A stretch of DNA of 64,000 nt from contig WPIO01000018.1 of NCBI GenBank assembly GCA_009760855.2, positions 5,537,001 through 5,601,000 of the forward strand, read 5' to 3'. The stretch is from Cristatella mucedo (Eukaryota > Bryozoa > Phylactolaemata > Cristatellidae). Made by a program: the position numbers and the translations under genes. Under the pieces are notes generated by a model. The model was not told the DNA's origin. It did no database searches and was given only the letters and a program-made list of their open reading frames with translations. Positions 27,311 through 38,895 of the stretch are shown here, piece after piece; the stretch's first letter is position 1, and each line of letters begins with the position of its first letter.

Positions 27311-28095
27311 CACAATGCATAGCTGGCAGACTTTGTTGCCACATACGGTTCACAGCAATGTCAAATATACTTATTGCATGCAGATATTGAAAGTGTTCTG
27401 GAATCAATTTGGATTTTTGATATGTTTTTGCATGGAAGCGGTCGAGTTTGTATCTCCGAATTTCCGTCGTACAGTTGAACCGTCGTAAGTCGGAGCTGAT
27501 CTCAGTAACAAGAAAGTAGGAGCGAACTGAACTTTGACTTTACGTTTTTACACGAGCGATTCCGAATTTCACGTCTCCAATCTTCCGACTGATTGCTCAT
27601 CTTCCAAACTCCTGCCGTTGTCAATAGGTGCAGGGAAGTCCTGCCTGGCAATCTTTGCGACGACGGCTCAAACCCGATATGTAGCTGGCTAGTCCGCTCG
27701 TCGGCTGGCTCAGGTGACACGGTGGCGGACTCAATCTGGCTCTGTCTCTGACTGACACTAAGACCTCCCAGGTACTTCGGAACCATTGCCTACTTAAATA
27801 TTTGAGCAACGCGTCACCTTCCTCTAGCAAGTGAAAAACCGCAGCTGAGATGACCGCAGCAGCCTGCCGGGAACCTTTCCGACTGCCGTACGGCTCTGAC
27901 CATATTAAGGATAATTTGACGACCTGCCAGTCAGTACATATCCCAGTCAGTTCGCAGTCGTTCATTTTTGGGTTGACAGCAATGCTTCCACACACCCCAC
28001 TCCTAAGGCGAATATGCAGTTAACTGCAACGTGCATGCCGCCAGCCATCTTCAAGTAAAGTAGTCAAGTCTGCAATGTTTTTATTGAGACCAAAT
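27311..28095. other. Unannotated sequence
   Basis: A 124-codon minus-strand frame (27621-27995) is present; I do not recognise it and no splice or start context supports it. Confidence 0.4.
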
Positions 28096-28099
28096 TATC

Positions 28100-29215
28100 C
28101 GAAGCCTCCGTCAGGTTTCTGACGATAAAAACTCACTAGTTTTGGGCAAACCAAGTGTGACTCAGAACATAGAAAGACTATTGAGCGGATATATCGGATC
28201 TTCCAGCATCGGATCTCCTTTTTTATCTAAACGAAATCTAGGCGTTCAGTTAGCAAAAGTGACCTTTCGCTAACTGAACTTACCAGCTCCACAGTAAAGT
28301 CTGACGACTTTCAGCCGCTTATCATTTCTATTAAAAACTGGATTGCTTAGATAGGGATACCACATTCAGATTATTAAATGTATTAGACATACCCTTCTCG
28401 ACTTCTGTAACTCACTGCTTGTTTGTTTACTGGCTTGTGCAATCGCACGCTTTGAGTTTATGCAGCACTCTGCAGTTTGGTAAGAGTCGCAGTTGCCACG
28501 TCACACCACTTCCCATAGACCTACGCTGGCCCCTAATGAAGAGGATTTCAAGGTTCAGTTACTTATTTTAGGCCACTCCATTCTTTAGGTCAGATCTAAT
28601 AGCAAATACTAGCTGATTCAACAGCCTCTTTTTTAAGGTGACAGAAGAGCCTTTACGGCAATCATCACCACTTGAAGCGACTATACAGGATCGCCCACCG
28701 CAGGATTCGAATCCATGACCTCCTCGGGACCGAGGAAGTGAAAAGCTACCGCCTTACCTAGCTCGCCATCACGGCTCACCGATCTACCCATCAGAACTAC
28801 TCCTCGAAAAGCAAATGATCGTGGCTCCCACTGCTCTGACTTTAATCGTGTAGCCATACCTCAGACAAACCACAAAACCGTCCGAGACCGCTAACTAAGT
28901 TCACGTGCAACCAAAGCATAGAAATTACATCCAACTGACGTGAAAACTTCCCCTGAAATGGTGCCATTTTAAAAGAAGCCTAAAGCACGTAGTTGTCGTG
29001 GTTCGCCCTTTTAGGGGCGCTGACAGTGTGCCTGCTGCTTCTCATTTTATCCGCATACATACTGTGTGCAACTCGCATCTAATACGGATATACTTCCTAA
29101 TATAGTGAATGTTACCACTAATCAATTGATCTTGCTTTTTGTACAGCAGCATTAAAGTGCCTATAAAAATATTCAGCTCTCCGAGGACGCTTTAAAAATG
29201 TATTATTGTTATGAT
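28100..29215 (+). mobile_element. Decayed L2 copy hosting a SINE
   Basis: 28100-28592 and 28787-29215 are one L2 copy (LLVMGKPS-like, then SRLDFCNSLL-like pieces, then 3' UTR and tail), split by SINE A between GATCTA repeats. Confidence 0.75.
28599..28780 (-). mobile_element. tRNA-derived SINE A, copy 1
   Basis: Minus strand: head GAGCCGTGATGGCGAGCTAG (box A), box B GGATTCGAATCC about 60 bp later, body GCCGTAAAGGCTCTTCTGTC, tail AGCTAGTATTTGC. GATCTA at 28593-28598 and 28781-28786 is the target-site duplication within L2. Confidence 0.85.
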
Positions 29216-29219
29216 TACT

Positions 29220-31430
29220 TTCACGTAAGTTAGCCGAGTGATGCATTTAAATTCGCTATTTTTAGATTGACATGCTTGCACAGGACTCGCGTTGCATAAT
29301 CATCAGGTAAAAATATTTTGCAGCGAGAACCATATCTGGGTAGAGCTAGGTGCAGGCTGTACTTGAAGTACTTGAAGCTCCCCCGTGTGGAGATTCGGAA
29401 GCCCAATATACGGCTTGAGAAGCAAGATATTACGATTTTACGCAGGCATAGATATTACGATTTTACACAGGCATAGATATTACGATTTTACGCAGGCACA
29501 GAAATGGCTGCTGCTGATGCCTTTCACGAGTGCGACGCCTTAGCCATGGCGGACGCTTTGAGGGGCCAAGTTCTCGTTCTTCCCGAGCCGACGATAGTCA
29601 CCGTGGAGCCTGTGAGTGTTACAATTTTCTACGAGACTGCTACTGTTCGAGTGGTTGCGGTCATCGACTGTTGCTCTGACGCTGGACAATGTGCATCCTC
29701 TGACTACGAGCCTGCTGCTAACGATTATTTCTGCTCTACAATTACTGCGTGACTATGGCCAAGCCTTGCTACACGCCAGACGTAGGAACTCTTCTGGCAA
29801 TGTTGAGCGAAACAACTTCGCTCAGTGTCGAGTGCTCCTGCACCCGCTGCCCGGAGGTGATGGATCGGACTACCTGTGTATGTAGCAAGCTCTACGTTTC
29901 AATGGCGAAAACTCTTCGAACGCTTTCCTACTAATGGTGACTTCTGCTCTCGCGCTCGCCGTCACGTCTTCGCTACTTCCTGCGTGATGATGCCATCGAC
30001 TTTGCACCCTTAGGAAAGTGATGCCATCATCTTCAATAGCATGACTGTTGTTTCACGTGGAGCGGTCACAGGCATTCTGTGATTGCATGATTGTCGTACA
30101 GTAGAAGCGAGTGCAGTGGACTGCGTTCAGATTCGCAATAACCCAACTGTTAATCGAGTTTCAAAAGCCTGTTGGAGGGTGAACGCTTCTAAGAGATATT
30201 AAACTACCGAAGTCGTTGTCTACTATACCCCAAAGACTCGGTAACTAAACTAACCGTAGATAAGACTAGCTGGGCGAGGCACTGGTAGGAAACTGAGCAT
30301 GTTAAAACCAAGTGCCAATTGCTGGCACAACAGTGCGTGAATGTCTGCTCTTCCCTTTGTTACGTTCTAGTATGAGATCGGTTCAGGTATCTATTAAGGT
30401 AGCACTTCTGCTAAAGGCGTATTACTGTTTCCAGCCAAATAAATTTCTGACAACCTGAACGCATAACAATCTATGGGTTTTTGAGACGCTTCGAGTATGC
30501 TCGTTGGTGAGCATGCTGTTAGAGAAAATTGATGTCAAGAAAGACAGATACAGCCACAGCTTAGAAGAAGATCACCCGAAAATTCTCGATAGCAGTTTTT
30601 ACCAGAGCCTTACCTAGTGGCCAAGCCAAAAGTTGAGGCTTGCCAAAGCTGGTTGTTAGTTATGTTTTATTTTGGCCAACGAGGAATTTTATTCACTAGA
30701 GAGGTAGTGAAAAGGCGGTGCTAAATAAACCAGCACAATTATGGTTGATAAATACATTTCTCGATGACGTGATTATGTAAGAGTCAACGGCTGAGGCCCA
30801 TGTAAAACCCGACGAAACGAGCCAAGCAGGTTGTTGGTATTCCAGCAACGGCATGGACTGATTGGAGCTGATTTGAGCTCTAAGTTAATGACCCATTGGT
30901 GTCGTCACGGCCGCCTCGTGTGGTGTCGTCGCGGCCGCTATTAAGTGCTTGTAATCGCCTGCTGCCATCGTATTCGCTTGTCTGCGTTATCCATTCAGAG
31001 TCGTACTTTAAGGTACGAACGTACTCCGTTGCTAGCCACGCTACAAGATTTAGGCGCAATCAACAATGGCGCTTTTCGGCTGAAACTAGCACAGCTCTGA
31101 GCGCCGAGTTATTACGTTGGTTGCGACCTAGTTACGACTGGACGTGGATGCTGCGTTCAAAAAACCGCCGACAGTAGCGGAACGCGGCAGCGGCGATGAG
31201 CGCCCGTCCGCCATTATAGTAAGTGCATATCTGTAACCCCGATAAGTCTTTTTGACGGCAATGGACAGATGCGGGTACTCAAGAGTAGCTACTGCGTGCA
31301 CCAACGGGTCCGTGGCGTATAGTTCAAGTCAGCTCCGATCCCGTACGGAAAGCCAACCGGGCTGCCAATCGCCTGGCGTCGGCCTGCTTGTGGTCTCGGC
31401 CGTCGACTGCCGAAAATTCGGATCCAGGAA
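29220..31430. other. Mostly unannotated sequence
   Basis: Contains a short minisatellite (29426-29500). Frames at 29504-29934 have several Cys (ECSCTRC, CVCSK) but no phase-1 splice pattern like the metallothionein genes. Nothing else supported. Confidence 0.45.
29426..29500. repeat. 25-bp minisatellite, 3 units
   Basis: GATATTACGATTTTACGC starts at 29426, 29451 and 29476 with only a couple of substitutions between units. Confidence 0.95.
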
Positions 31431-31439
31431 CCTAAAATG

Positions 31440-31830
31440 AAGGAGCCGCGAATGATGAGCATATCAGTCGTCCAAGTCGTTTACGTGCGGCGTTTGACGG
31501 CAGCAAGGATGTCCTAGTGGTGGCGGCCCGGAAAAGGTTGATAAAGTACGAGGCCATCCTTAGCCCGGGTCTTTCCTGAGCTCTGGCTACCGGTCGGCTG
31601 AGGTGAGGCCCTTCGCGTTCGGTATATGAGTGGCCGCTGGCCGGATAAAGAGGCCAGCATATCGGACCTTGGCATTTCACACGAGGAGCGGGTGGGCATT
31701 TCGGCGGCTGTGCCTCTCGGATGCCATTTCCGGGTCGGAAGTCATGCGGTTCGCGTGTTCCTGAACCGGTAGGCGCGAGTAGCCTACGCGGCCCCGTAGG
31801 GCATAGTTTTTCCGGCAAAGGTAGAATAGT
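31440..31830 (-). repeat. GC-rich dispersed repeat F, copy 2
   Basis: Reverse complement matches 23200-23540 in several ordered blocks. Both copies are flanked by AAATATTT-rich sequence at the same edge. Confidence 0.6.
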
Positions 31831-33535
31831 TTACTAAAATATTTAAAACATAAATTCTGTACTCGTATATACAGCTGCATGACGTAATTGTATAGATAGA
31901 AAGTAAAACGAACGGTCTAGTCAGCCAAATTGCGGCAGTCGCTGAATTATATGCGCAATTCTAAAGTCGTTATGAATAGAACAATGATAATTGTAAACGT
32001 TGAAAATATTGAAAATTGTTGGTGGTACAAATTAAAATAATTCTGTTCTCGCCTTTTTTGATGGATTCCTAACGCTGGATGTTTCTTAATCAGGAGTCCT
32101 CGTCTTACGTCATTATTTCCCCCTTACTATTAGTCAGTTTGGAGCCAACGTGCAGTCACTGTCCGACCAGGCCAGACGAAACGAGGAATAACGCGCCAAT
32201 TAGAGCGCACAGACTCGCTACAAAGGAAAAGGAAACAGTCATTTTTGGGTGCGCTTGGCTGTAGGGCCAGCACCTGCACGCACTGAAGCGGCCGTCATTA
32301 TCACGAGCAGAGCGTCACTGTGCTACTTTCTCAAGCATTTGGTCTCCCAAGTGCAAGGTCAATCAACCATGGTACTGAGTAATGTGCATGAAAGTTTTTA
32401 AGCTGTAGGATAGACTCTAGTAATTCCGCCAGCTCACGCCAATGGTTTCATTCCTGCCAGTGACGCAGATTCGGAAATTAACCCAAGGGTTTCCTACCGG
32501 ATGCTTACGTGCTCTTCTGCCTCTAGTCTCTTAGCTATTTCACAGATTAGAGAGCACGATTTCCGCTCGTATGATCCCAACTCCTGGAATCAGTTCCAGA
32601 ATAAATCAACCGTATCCCAGATTTAGAAGGAAATATAGAAACGGCTAAAAAACTTACTGATTCCGGATAGAATTTGTTACAACCGCGTCAAGTGTCTTGA
32701 GATCGGCCGTCGGCGGGCATCCCTGCTGGGTGGCTTCGTCATCGCTGGCCGTGGGCATTCTCGGTGCCGCATTCGCCGCGCTGTCAGCCTTTGTACCTTC
32801 CTGCTTCGCGGCAGATGCACTCACCCTGAGCTTAGCGGCCGCTGCCGCGAGCCGGCTGCGGCTGCTGCTGATTGGTCGTTTTGCTCGATCTCTTGCTTCC
32901 CGCTTCCTAGAGGAGCGGCTTCTACCGTGAGTGGGCGCGCGCACCGCGTGCTTCGCGATGGCGCAGCCCGTTGGTTCTCTTATCCGTCTGCTAAGCCGTA
33001 ATGGATTCCATCGGCCGCCTTTTTCATGGCTCGATTTGTGGTTTCTGTTATCAATAAAAGTATGTGGCTGTTGCCGAGCGGTGCTGCTTGCAGCTTTCGC
33101 TTCCCTCAAAGCTCAGCGTTATGGCTGGGCACAGGTGTCAGATTAGCTGCTAGTAGCTACGAGATGAAGATTTGCTCATATCAACTCTGCAAATCTTCTT
33201 CAATTACCTTCGGGATTCTTAAAATTCGTATATGCTTTTTTGTTCGAGCGACCCAAGAGCCCCCTATACGCTAACTTGCCTAAAATGCGGCGTCGGCTGA
33301 GTGATACGATCCGAGCATGCGAGTAATTACTCTCAAGCTAGATTTCCGATCGTAATAACGTCAAAAAAAAATTGCTTCTAAAAGCAGAACAGGCGGAAGT
33401 GAATGACGGAGCCAACCAAAAACATGAATGCACCGTGCAGATTCGAAGGCGAAAGAGTAAAAGTGCGCTCTTCACTTTCTGCCGGTACCATTATTCTCCA
33501 CGGCACCTGTTGCCATAGCTACCAAGCTATTAAGT
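31831..33535. other. Unannotated; one weak coding candidate
   Basis: A minus-strand frame of 151 codons (33109-32654) ends in a charged, Ala/Lys/Arg-rich stretch (KREARDRAKRPISSSRSRL). It lies in a GC-rich patch and has a donor-like GGGTGAGT at about 32825. No family recognised; likely chance. Confidence 0.3.
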
Positions 33536-33539
33536 TCTA

Positions 33540-33840
33540 GTGTGGTTTCAGAGCTAATCGCTCCGAAGAGTGAGCTATGCTTCGGTTGAACATGGACTTT
33601 ATCAGGAATTCGGACACAGGTTATGTATACTTGCTTCTTTCACTTGATCTTTCGGCTGCATGTAATACTATACAATATCGAGCTATTCTTGAGTGCCCCT
33701 CCTCTCGCTCGGGCGTCGCTGGCAATGCGCTACCATTGCTTAGGTCTCACTCAGAGGCAGCCTCTGGAGTATTAATGCTACAGAAATAAATCGAATGAAT
33801 AACCGCTGAAGTACAGGATACTCTAGGGGTCTGTGCTTAG
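33540..33840 (+). mobile_element. L2 RT fragment
   Basis: Reads LLLSLDLSAACNTIQYRAIL, a decayed form of LLDLSAAFDTIDHKVLL, plus neighbouring L2 sequence. Confidence 0.7.
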
Positions 33841-33844
33841 CCCG

Positions 33845-34835
33845 CCCCTCAGCAGTGCTTAATCGATCAACTGACTCGGGCTGATCGGGTAAATCAGGTG
33901 TCAATCCAGAAAGATTTACCGCCGTGCACTCTAACTCACTGCTTTGCCCCCTGCTTCCGCAGCGGTAGATAAAGAGTAAATCAAAGCCAGCCGAGAGATG
34001 AACGGGCTGCAATGAGAGGGCTATGACCTGTTTGCCAGTTTCGTGTCCCCCAGCCTCGTAGAAATCAAGCACGAATGGAGGTGCAATAGCTCAAAGCCGC
34101 CTTAGGCCCTCTTCGTCGGCCCATGTCATCTGATTTTGGGTGTCCAGCCGATCCAGGATTGCTGAGCGTGCTCTTTGACGTTTCGCTATCATTCAGGCAC
34201 ATATATCTACAGCAGCATATAAAGCGCCTCTCTCCGCTGCCACGGCCTGATCCCATCTTGAGATGGAAGCATCTTCCTGATCTGGCTTCCATCTCAGACA
34301 TCGATCGCTTCGATATTCTGCTATACGTTGCTCCAGTCTCCACAAAAGACTTTGATCTCTAATACCGGCAGCAATTAATTGCCCTCATGGCTTTTAGGCC
34401 GCTGTCAACGCGACCGTTTGATCAGATCATGTTACCCTGTTTTACGTAATTAACGATGGTGGCCTTGATCATTTTGATTTCACGGAGACTTGGCCAAACT
34501 TGACTTAAGTTCCTGGCCATAACCAATGTGCAATCCAAAAGGTTTTTCTTATTTCACAGCCCAAGATGACTCAAACTGTTACTGGAATAGGCATTATAAA
34601 TTGTTGCTGATTCAATTCCAAGCGGCTCGCAGACCCCTCGAAGCATTCTTTCAACTATCATGTTATGAGTGCCTCTAGTAGAAGGTGGCAGCTATCTTTC
34701 ACCCGCCATGATGCCTTGGCTTCCTTTATTACTAACCCTATAGATTTCACATCCACTTTGTATAAAAAATAAGTATTGCTTGAACGAATCCCTAGTTAAA
34801 TGACTTTGTAACAACCGTTTAATCTGGAGGAGTAT
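33845..34835. repeat. Dispersed repeat H, copy 1
   Basis: Collinear with 47675-48840: shared blocks include CATGCTCTTTGACGTTTCG (with one change), TTCAGGC..ATATCTACAGC and AATAAGTAT..TTGAACGA. No conserved frame. Confidence 0.7.
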
Positions 34836-34839
34836 TTGA

Positions 34840-35420
34840 AAACCTGCGTTATTGCTGGACTCTTATTCGCAGTCCGCTATTTTTGTGCATTGGCTTTTTT
34901 CGGTAACCCACCCAAAAGAGAATTACAATAACCTAGCCGAGACAGAACTAAGGAGCTACTTAAAGTTTTTGCAAGCCCTGTAGAAGAAAGTTCCTAATCC
35001 TACTTAGGGATCCGACGTGATGGCAAGCAGTAGAAGCAGTCTTCATAACCTAGCTTTTAAAATTTAGGCATTCGTCCAAGATGACGGCTAAATTCAGAGC
35101 GCACGATGGTGTTCGCACCACAGCATCACTAGAAAAGCATTTATAGTGCTTAAGAAAAATCCTCGAGACGGTAGCTGACAGCTGTTGACAGTGCTGTTCG
35201 ACAGGTGAGAACACACCTGACGACGATAGCTGAGACAACGTGTATTCACGGCAGGTACAGCAAGCGTCAGGTACCCTGTCGCTCCCACAAACAGGAGTAA
35301 TATTGCGATGGGACGGACGTGCAGCATCTCTCGATCATTATCTCCCTTCGTTTGGAAAGCGTATAATACCTTTGCCACGTTGGAGGTCAACTACGTCACG
35401 TTAGCCGAGCTAGCTGTGTT
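34840..35420 (-). other. Probable old LINE fragment and spacer
   Basis: 34880-35060 resembles 51870-52090 (GGTAACCCA.CCAAAA, GAGACAGAACTAAG.A, TAGGGATC.GACGTGAT). Remainder unassigned. Confidence 0.45.
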
Positions 35421-35421
<1 letters not shown>

Positions 35422-35453
<32 letters not shown>

Positions 35454-35590
35454 CACTTGATAAAGCGCCCTCAGAGAAGTCAATCTCTATCTAGGTGCTT
35501 TACATTTGCTGCAAAGAAAAATGCAATTGAATGGTGAGTAATATCATGCTTGATAAGCAAACAAAATGAATAACACGGTTAGGGAAGCTG
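35422..35590 (-). mobile_element. L2 3' end, minus strand
   Basis: (TAA)n then GCACTTGATAAAGCGCCCTC, the stem-loop and TTTGCTGCAAAG, in minus orientation. Confidence 0.85.
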
Positions 35591-36289
35591 GTGTTGGAGC
35601 TGCGTCCGTCGTTATTTCTGCTTTGTGGTACCACGGTCACATCGTTCCCATTCGCCGGGGTAAGATGGTGGTTATTGCTCGTCGATGGCGGTCATTGAAA
35701 GTTCCTGCCCGGTCCTGTATAGTGTAGGATCTGCTGCTGTGGGTTGCCACGACGGCGTCCACTCGAAGCTGCTCGCCAGAAGAATTCCTCTGGTAGTGGA
35801 ATTACATTGACAGATAGTTAAGGCTTCAATGTTGCGACAAAGCTTCTGGTAGCTTCCAGCATTCTCAAGCCAGGCAATTCATTGAACCCCATCAAAGTCA
35901 TTCTGGGGCACCTGACTATCTAAAAGGTCTGGTAAAAAACGCCTGACGGAGCAAATAGCAAAGCTGGTCCAGCACTGAGCAGCGGCCAACCGAAGGGTAC
36001 GGTGAGTTTCGCTTGCCGCCGGCACTGGATTTTTCTTGTAAGAAGAAGGTTATTATCAAACACCTTGGAATTAAAAATAGTCTGATCGCGTTGTGGAAGG
36101 CTTGGATATCGTGTACAACGCAGCCAGCGCTCAATGACAGTTCAGCAGAGTAAAGCATCATTTAGAAGCTCCAACTTGTTGATGGCGATATTTCCAGGGC
36201 GCGGTATCCTCAAAGAAATTTGGCTAAGATCAATAAAAAGAGTCTTGACAGCTAGAAATAGTCGGCCTAGTTGATCCGGCGCTGAAAAT
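35591..36289. other. Spacer upstream of MT-A
   Basis: No gene recognised. Confidence 0.5.
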
Positions 36290-36900
36290 AGATCGCACAG
36301 CAGTCAGGCGTGCGCGACGCGGCGATCACAGGCTTAGCCTCAAGCGCCGCCTGCGATCCGGCTGAACAGCCCCGGGAAACGGCTCCAGCGTTTACAGCCC
36401 GGTATTCGCCTCCGATTGGCGGAAATGCCTAGCGAATGGCTTAAATAGACGGGTCGCCGCATAGCGAAGGACTCGACGGCCGCTGTGCGGTTATCCGCAC
36501 ACGACTAGCAAGTGGGCAAGACCGACAGCTCAGCTATGACGGATGAGGCTGGTAAGGCAGCGACAGGACGAGACGCCGACGGAAGGCGCCGAGCGGCTTC
36601 TCGCCGGGACGCGCGCGGCGGGGGATGCTCGGCTGGGCTCGCCCTCGCGCGACATCCCGCCGCTCACCCGACTCCGTCAGATTTTTCATCCGTCCTATTG
36701 GCGAGCGGCTTGACCTTTGCCTTCGACGACATGCGAGGCTCGAAAATGTTGAGGCTTGCCGAGTCTTGGATGGACGCATGCATGACGATCGCTCAGAGGA
36801 AAGCGAGAGCTGGGGGAAAATAGGAGGCTTGAGCGAGCGCAGCGTCCGGCTGTCGCGCGGCGGAACAGAAGCAGCAGCCTCGCAGTCGAGGGAATGAACG
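36290..36900. other. CpG-rich island over MT-A exon 1
   Basis: Base composition changes sharply to GC- and CpG-rich (many CGCG and GCGC runs) around the promoter, first exon and start of intron 1. Open frames here on both strands are by-products of composition. Confidence 0.6.
36415..36448 (+). promoter_or_regulatory. Putative MT-A core promoter
   Basis: An ATTGG (inverted CCAAT) lies at 36415-36419 and a TATA-like TTAAATAG at 36441-36448, 88 bp before the ATG at 36536. MT-B has a mirror-image TATA-like box at about the same distance from its ATG. No clear TGCRCNC metal response element was seen nearby. Confidence 0.5.
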
Positions 36901-38749
36901 GCAAGCGTAAGCCTGTTAAAAAGCAATGCACTTGACCATGCACTGCTGGTACGATGCAGTCTCTCTTCGTTGAAAAGCTGGCTGCTACTTCGTCGCCTCA
37001 GCTTCATTAGTCTACTATCGAACTAAGCAGCTCGAGGCTCAATGAATGTTGCATATGCCTTCCTTTCTGTCTGTCCGTCCGTCTGTTTACATCTCTGTCT
37101 GTCTGTTTGTCTGTCTGCCTGTCTGTCTATATCTCTGTCTGTCTGCCTCTGTCTGTCTGTCAGTCTATCTGACTGCCTGTCTGACTGCTTGCCTGTCTGT
37201 CTGTCTGTCAGTCTCTCTGCTTCCATCTTTCTCTCTCCAGTCGTACACTGCTGAATCGCCCATTGCGTGATCTATTCGTAAAGGCTGATTGTGAACGACG
37301 CTAAATTTCGACCACTCGAACTTTTCGCGTGGCTCTTTCGCACTTGCGCATTTCATGACATGACGGCAGCAGCTGCCGCTCCTGCTGATGGACTAGCTCT
37401 TAAAATAAGTGGGGCAGTTGTTAGGACACGACCGGACATGAGAATTGGTTTCAGTTCCCCAGGTTAGCGAGGTGACTCATCCGATCTAATTGTGGAACTA
37501 TAGTCGGTCGGCCGTCACCTTTATGCATGTAATAGAAGGCTAACGTATGGCACATCGTCGCTATTACCTATATCTGGTTCGAGCGCAAAAGTTCGGCAAG
37601 CAGCACCGGGCCGCCAGCCACCGACGCTCAGAGACCGTGCTGCGAGAGCAAGGAGGAGGCGTGCTCCAACGCGGGCCAGTACCGCGGCACTGCCAAGGTT
37701 CCCGGTAGGACGGAGCTGCCGCCGAAGCTCGCTGTGACGGGAGTTTCAGCCGCTCAGCGCGGCTTTAGAGGCTTCTGCGTGTTCTTCAAAACGCGAGTAG
37801 CTGTTAAATGAGATGTCACAGCTCTTGTTGGATCAGAAAACGCGGTCGGGAGGTTTTTCTCTCGCACTGTTCCACCGATTCCTTGCATCACCTCGAGCCG
37901 CGTCCGGCCTGCGTATGCATCTGCTCAAAACGGGATGCGTCCAGCCACAGCCAGTCCTGACAAAGTTCGAGACGCATAAAGGATGCATTTTTTAGAGAAA
38001 GATACTCGGCTCGTCCAGTGCAATTAACTTTGCCCGGTCTGACGTTGCTAACTTAAAATGATCCTTCAAGAACTGAGACTCCCAATGCCCCTCTAGTGCT
38101 TGGTGCTGCTGAGATGACGCAATTGCCGCTATATTCAATTGTCACAGATCCGACCCCCGACAGGCCGAGCTGCTGCGCCGGAGGTCAGTGCCAGTGCCCC
38201 GACGATTGCTCGTGTGGAGACAAGTGCACCTGCTGCCCAAAAAACAAAGGTCAGCATGCAGCTTCGACTTGCCGTCACGTGCCATTTCTCTCCGTTATCC
38301 CGCGACTCTCTCACTCTACCTCTATCCCCCACTTCTTTTTCCATCGCCCCCTTTATCGCCGTCCTTCTAATTATTTTTAGCATTCTCTCTCTGTCTCTTT
38401 GGCTCTGCATTTGCTCCGCTCGCTGTGTCTGAGCCACGTGAGCCACGGAAGTGAGCTCACTTTCTACTGCTGCAGGCTGCTTCGGAGGTCAGTCGGGATG
38501 CGGCTCAGGCAGTGGGAGTGGCATGGGTGATGCAGGTAAGACGAGCGCTGAGCTTGGCTGAAAATCAACCTAGTTTCGCTAAGCGGAAGAGGTCAAGGCC
38601 AGCGAAACTAGCTTTCCTAAGCCGGCTGTCGTCTGGTGAGCGGCCGCTGGCTTGCGTCGCTGCAATGGCTGACCTAGCTAGTCTTGCCTTGCCTTCTTTC
38701 CCACCTTTTCCACTTTCGTCGACCTTGTGTCGTTTCAGGCTGCTCCTAG
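36536..38749 (+). CDS. Metallothionein-like gene MT-A, 4 coding exons
   Basis: Spliced model: 36536-36551 (ATG, reads MTDEA then one base), 38148-38249, 38476-38535, 38739-38749 (TAG stop). Every junction is phase 1 with GT/AG ends; coding total 189 nt, 62 residues, 12 Cys. Exon 2 holds SCC, QCQC, CSC and KCTCC clusters over about 27 residues. Metallothioneins bind Zn, Cd or Cu through Cys thiolates in the cytosol; small size, Cys clusters, few aromatics and Lys beside Cys all fit. Exon 3 reads GCFGGQSGCGSGSG, where paralogue MT-B has Cys at three more places, and the C-terminus is CS instead of CC. A 48-nt exon present in MT-B is absent here, and the MT-B 120-nt exon survives only as a relic in intron 1. 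An in-frame ATG at 38114 could start a different N-terminus by reading straight into exon 2. Working gene with a reduced Cys set, or early decay: undecided. Confidence 0.8.
37060..37222. repeat. (TCTG)n-like imperfect microsatellite in MT-A intron 1
   Basis: About 160 bp of TCTG/TCTA/CCTG repeats. Both strands are open but not coding. Confidence 0.95.
37407..38000 (+). repeat. 594-bp duplicated block, copy 1 (SINE head plus relic exon)
   Basis: Identical to 40031-40624 apart from a handful of substitutions, with a constant offset of 2,624 and no indels at the points checked. It starts with a tRNA-like head: box A-like TGGGGCAGTTGTTAGG, then box B-like GGTTTCAGTTCCC about 50 bp later. It continues through the relic exon and ends at TTTTTTAGAGAAA. 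The position inside MT-A intron 1 suggests this is the source copy. Confidence 0.85.
37601..37704 (+). pseudogene. Relic metallothionein exon in MT-A intron 1
   Basis: In one frame this reads TDAQRPCCESKEEACSNAG, matching the MT-B 120-nt exon (TDAQKPCCESKEEAACCNTG). It has lost the N-terminal CC, two downstream Cys codons turned into TAC and CGC (ECC to QYR), one CC became CS, and no in-phase AG acceptor remains; the donor-like GGTAGG is kept. It sits between exon 1 and the CxC exon, the place its intact counterpart would occupy, so it is read as a decayed exon of MT-A itself. Confidence 0.75.
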
Positions 38750-38895
38750 CTACTGCCCTTCATCGCCGGTTACTGAGGCAGCGGCCTATCGGGACACAGG
38801 CTGCCTGGATCGTCGGCATGCCGGACGTGGACCTTGCTTTGAGTAGTCCACTTTTAGTTGCTCGTGGATTCAATAATAAAAGGCCGCTTGAAAGC
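38750..38895 (+). other. MT-A 3' UTR with poly(A) signal
   Basis: AATAAA at 38875-38880 in the context CAATAATAAAAGG. The 126 bp between stop and signal align closely with the MT-B 3' UTR, including TTGCTCGTGGA just before the signal, confirming the last exon in both genes. Confidence 0.75.

Noticed and set aside
28700-28780. Functional tRNA genes at box A/B sites (also 56.3, 62.4, 47.0 kb)
   Set aside because: Acceptor stems and cloverleaf do not close and bodies with AT-rich tails follow; they are SINEs.
29504-29934. Cys-containing frames (ECSCTRC, CVCSK) as a third metallothionein
   Set aside because: No phase-1 acceptor/donor pair fits, no matching first or last exon nearby, and the surrounding residues are not metallothionein-like.
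32654-33109. 151-codon minus-strand frame as a coding exon
   Set aside because: Composition is charged and low-complexity, in a GC patch, with only a weak donor-like site; kept only as a weak note.
36512-37007. 103- and 157-codon frames over MT-A exon 1
   Set aside because: They run through the predicted first exon donor and lack domains; the MTDEA exon with its paralogue MADKA is the better model.
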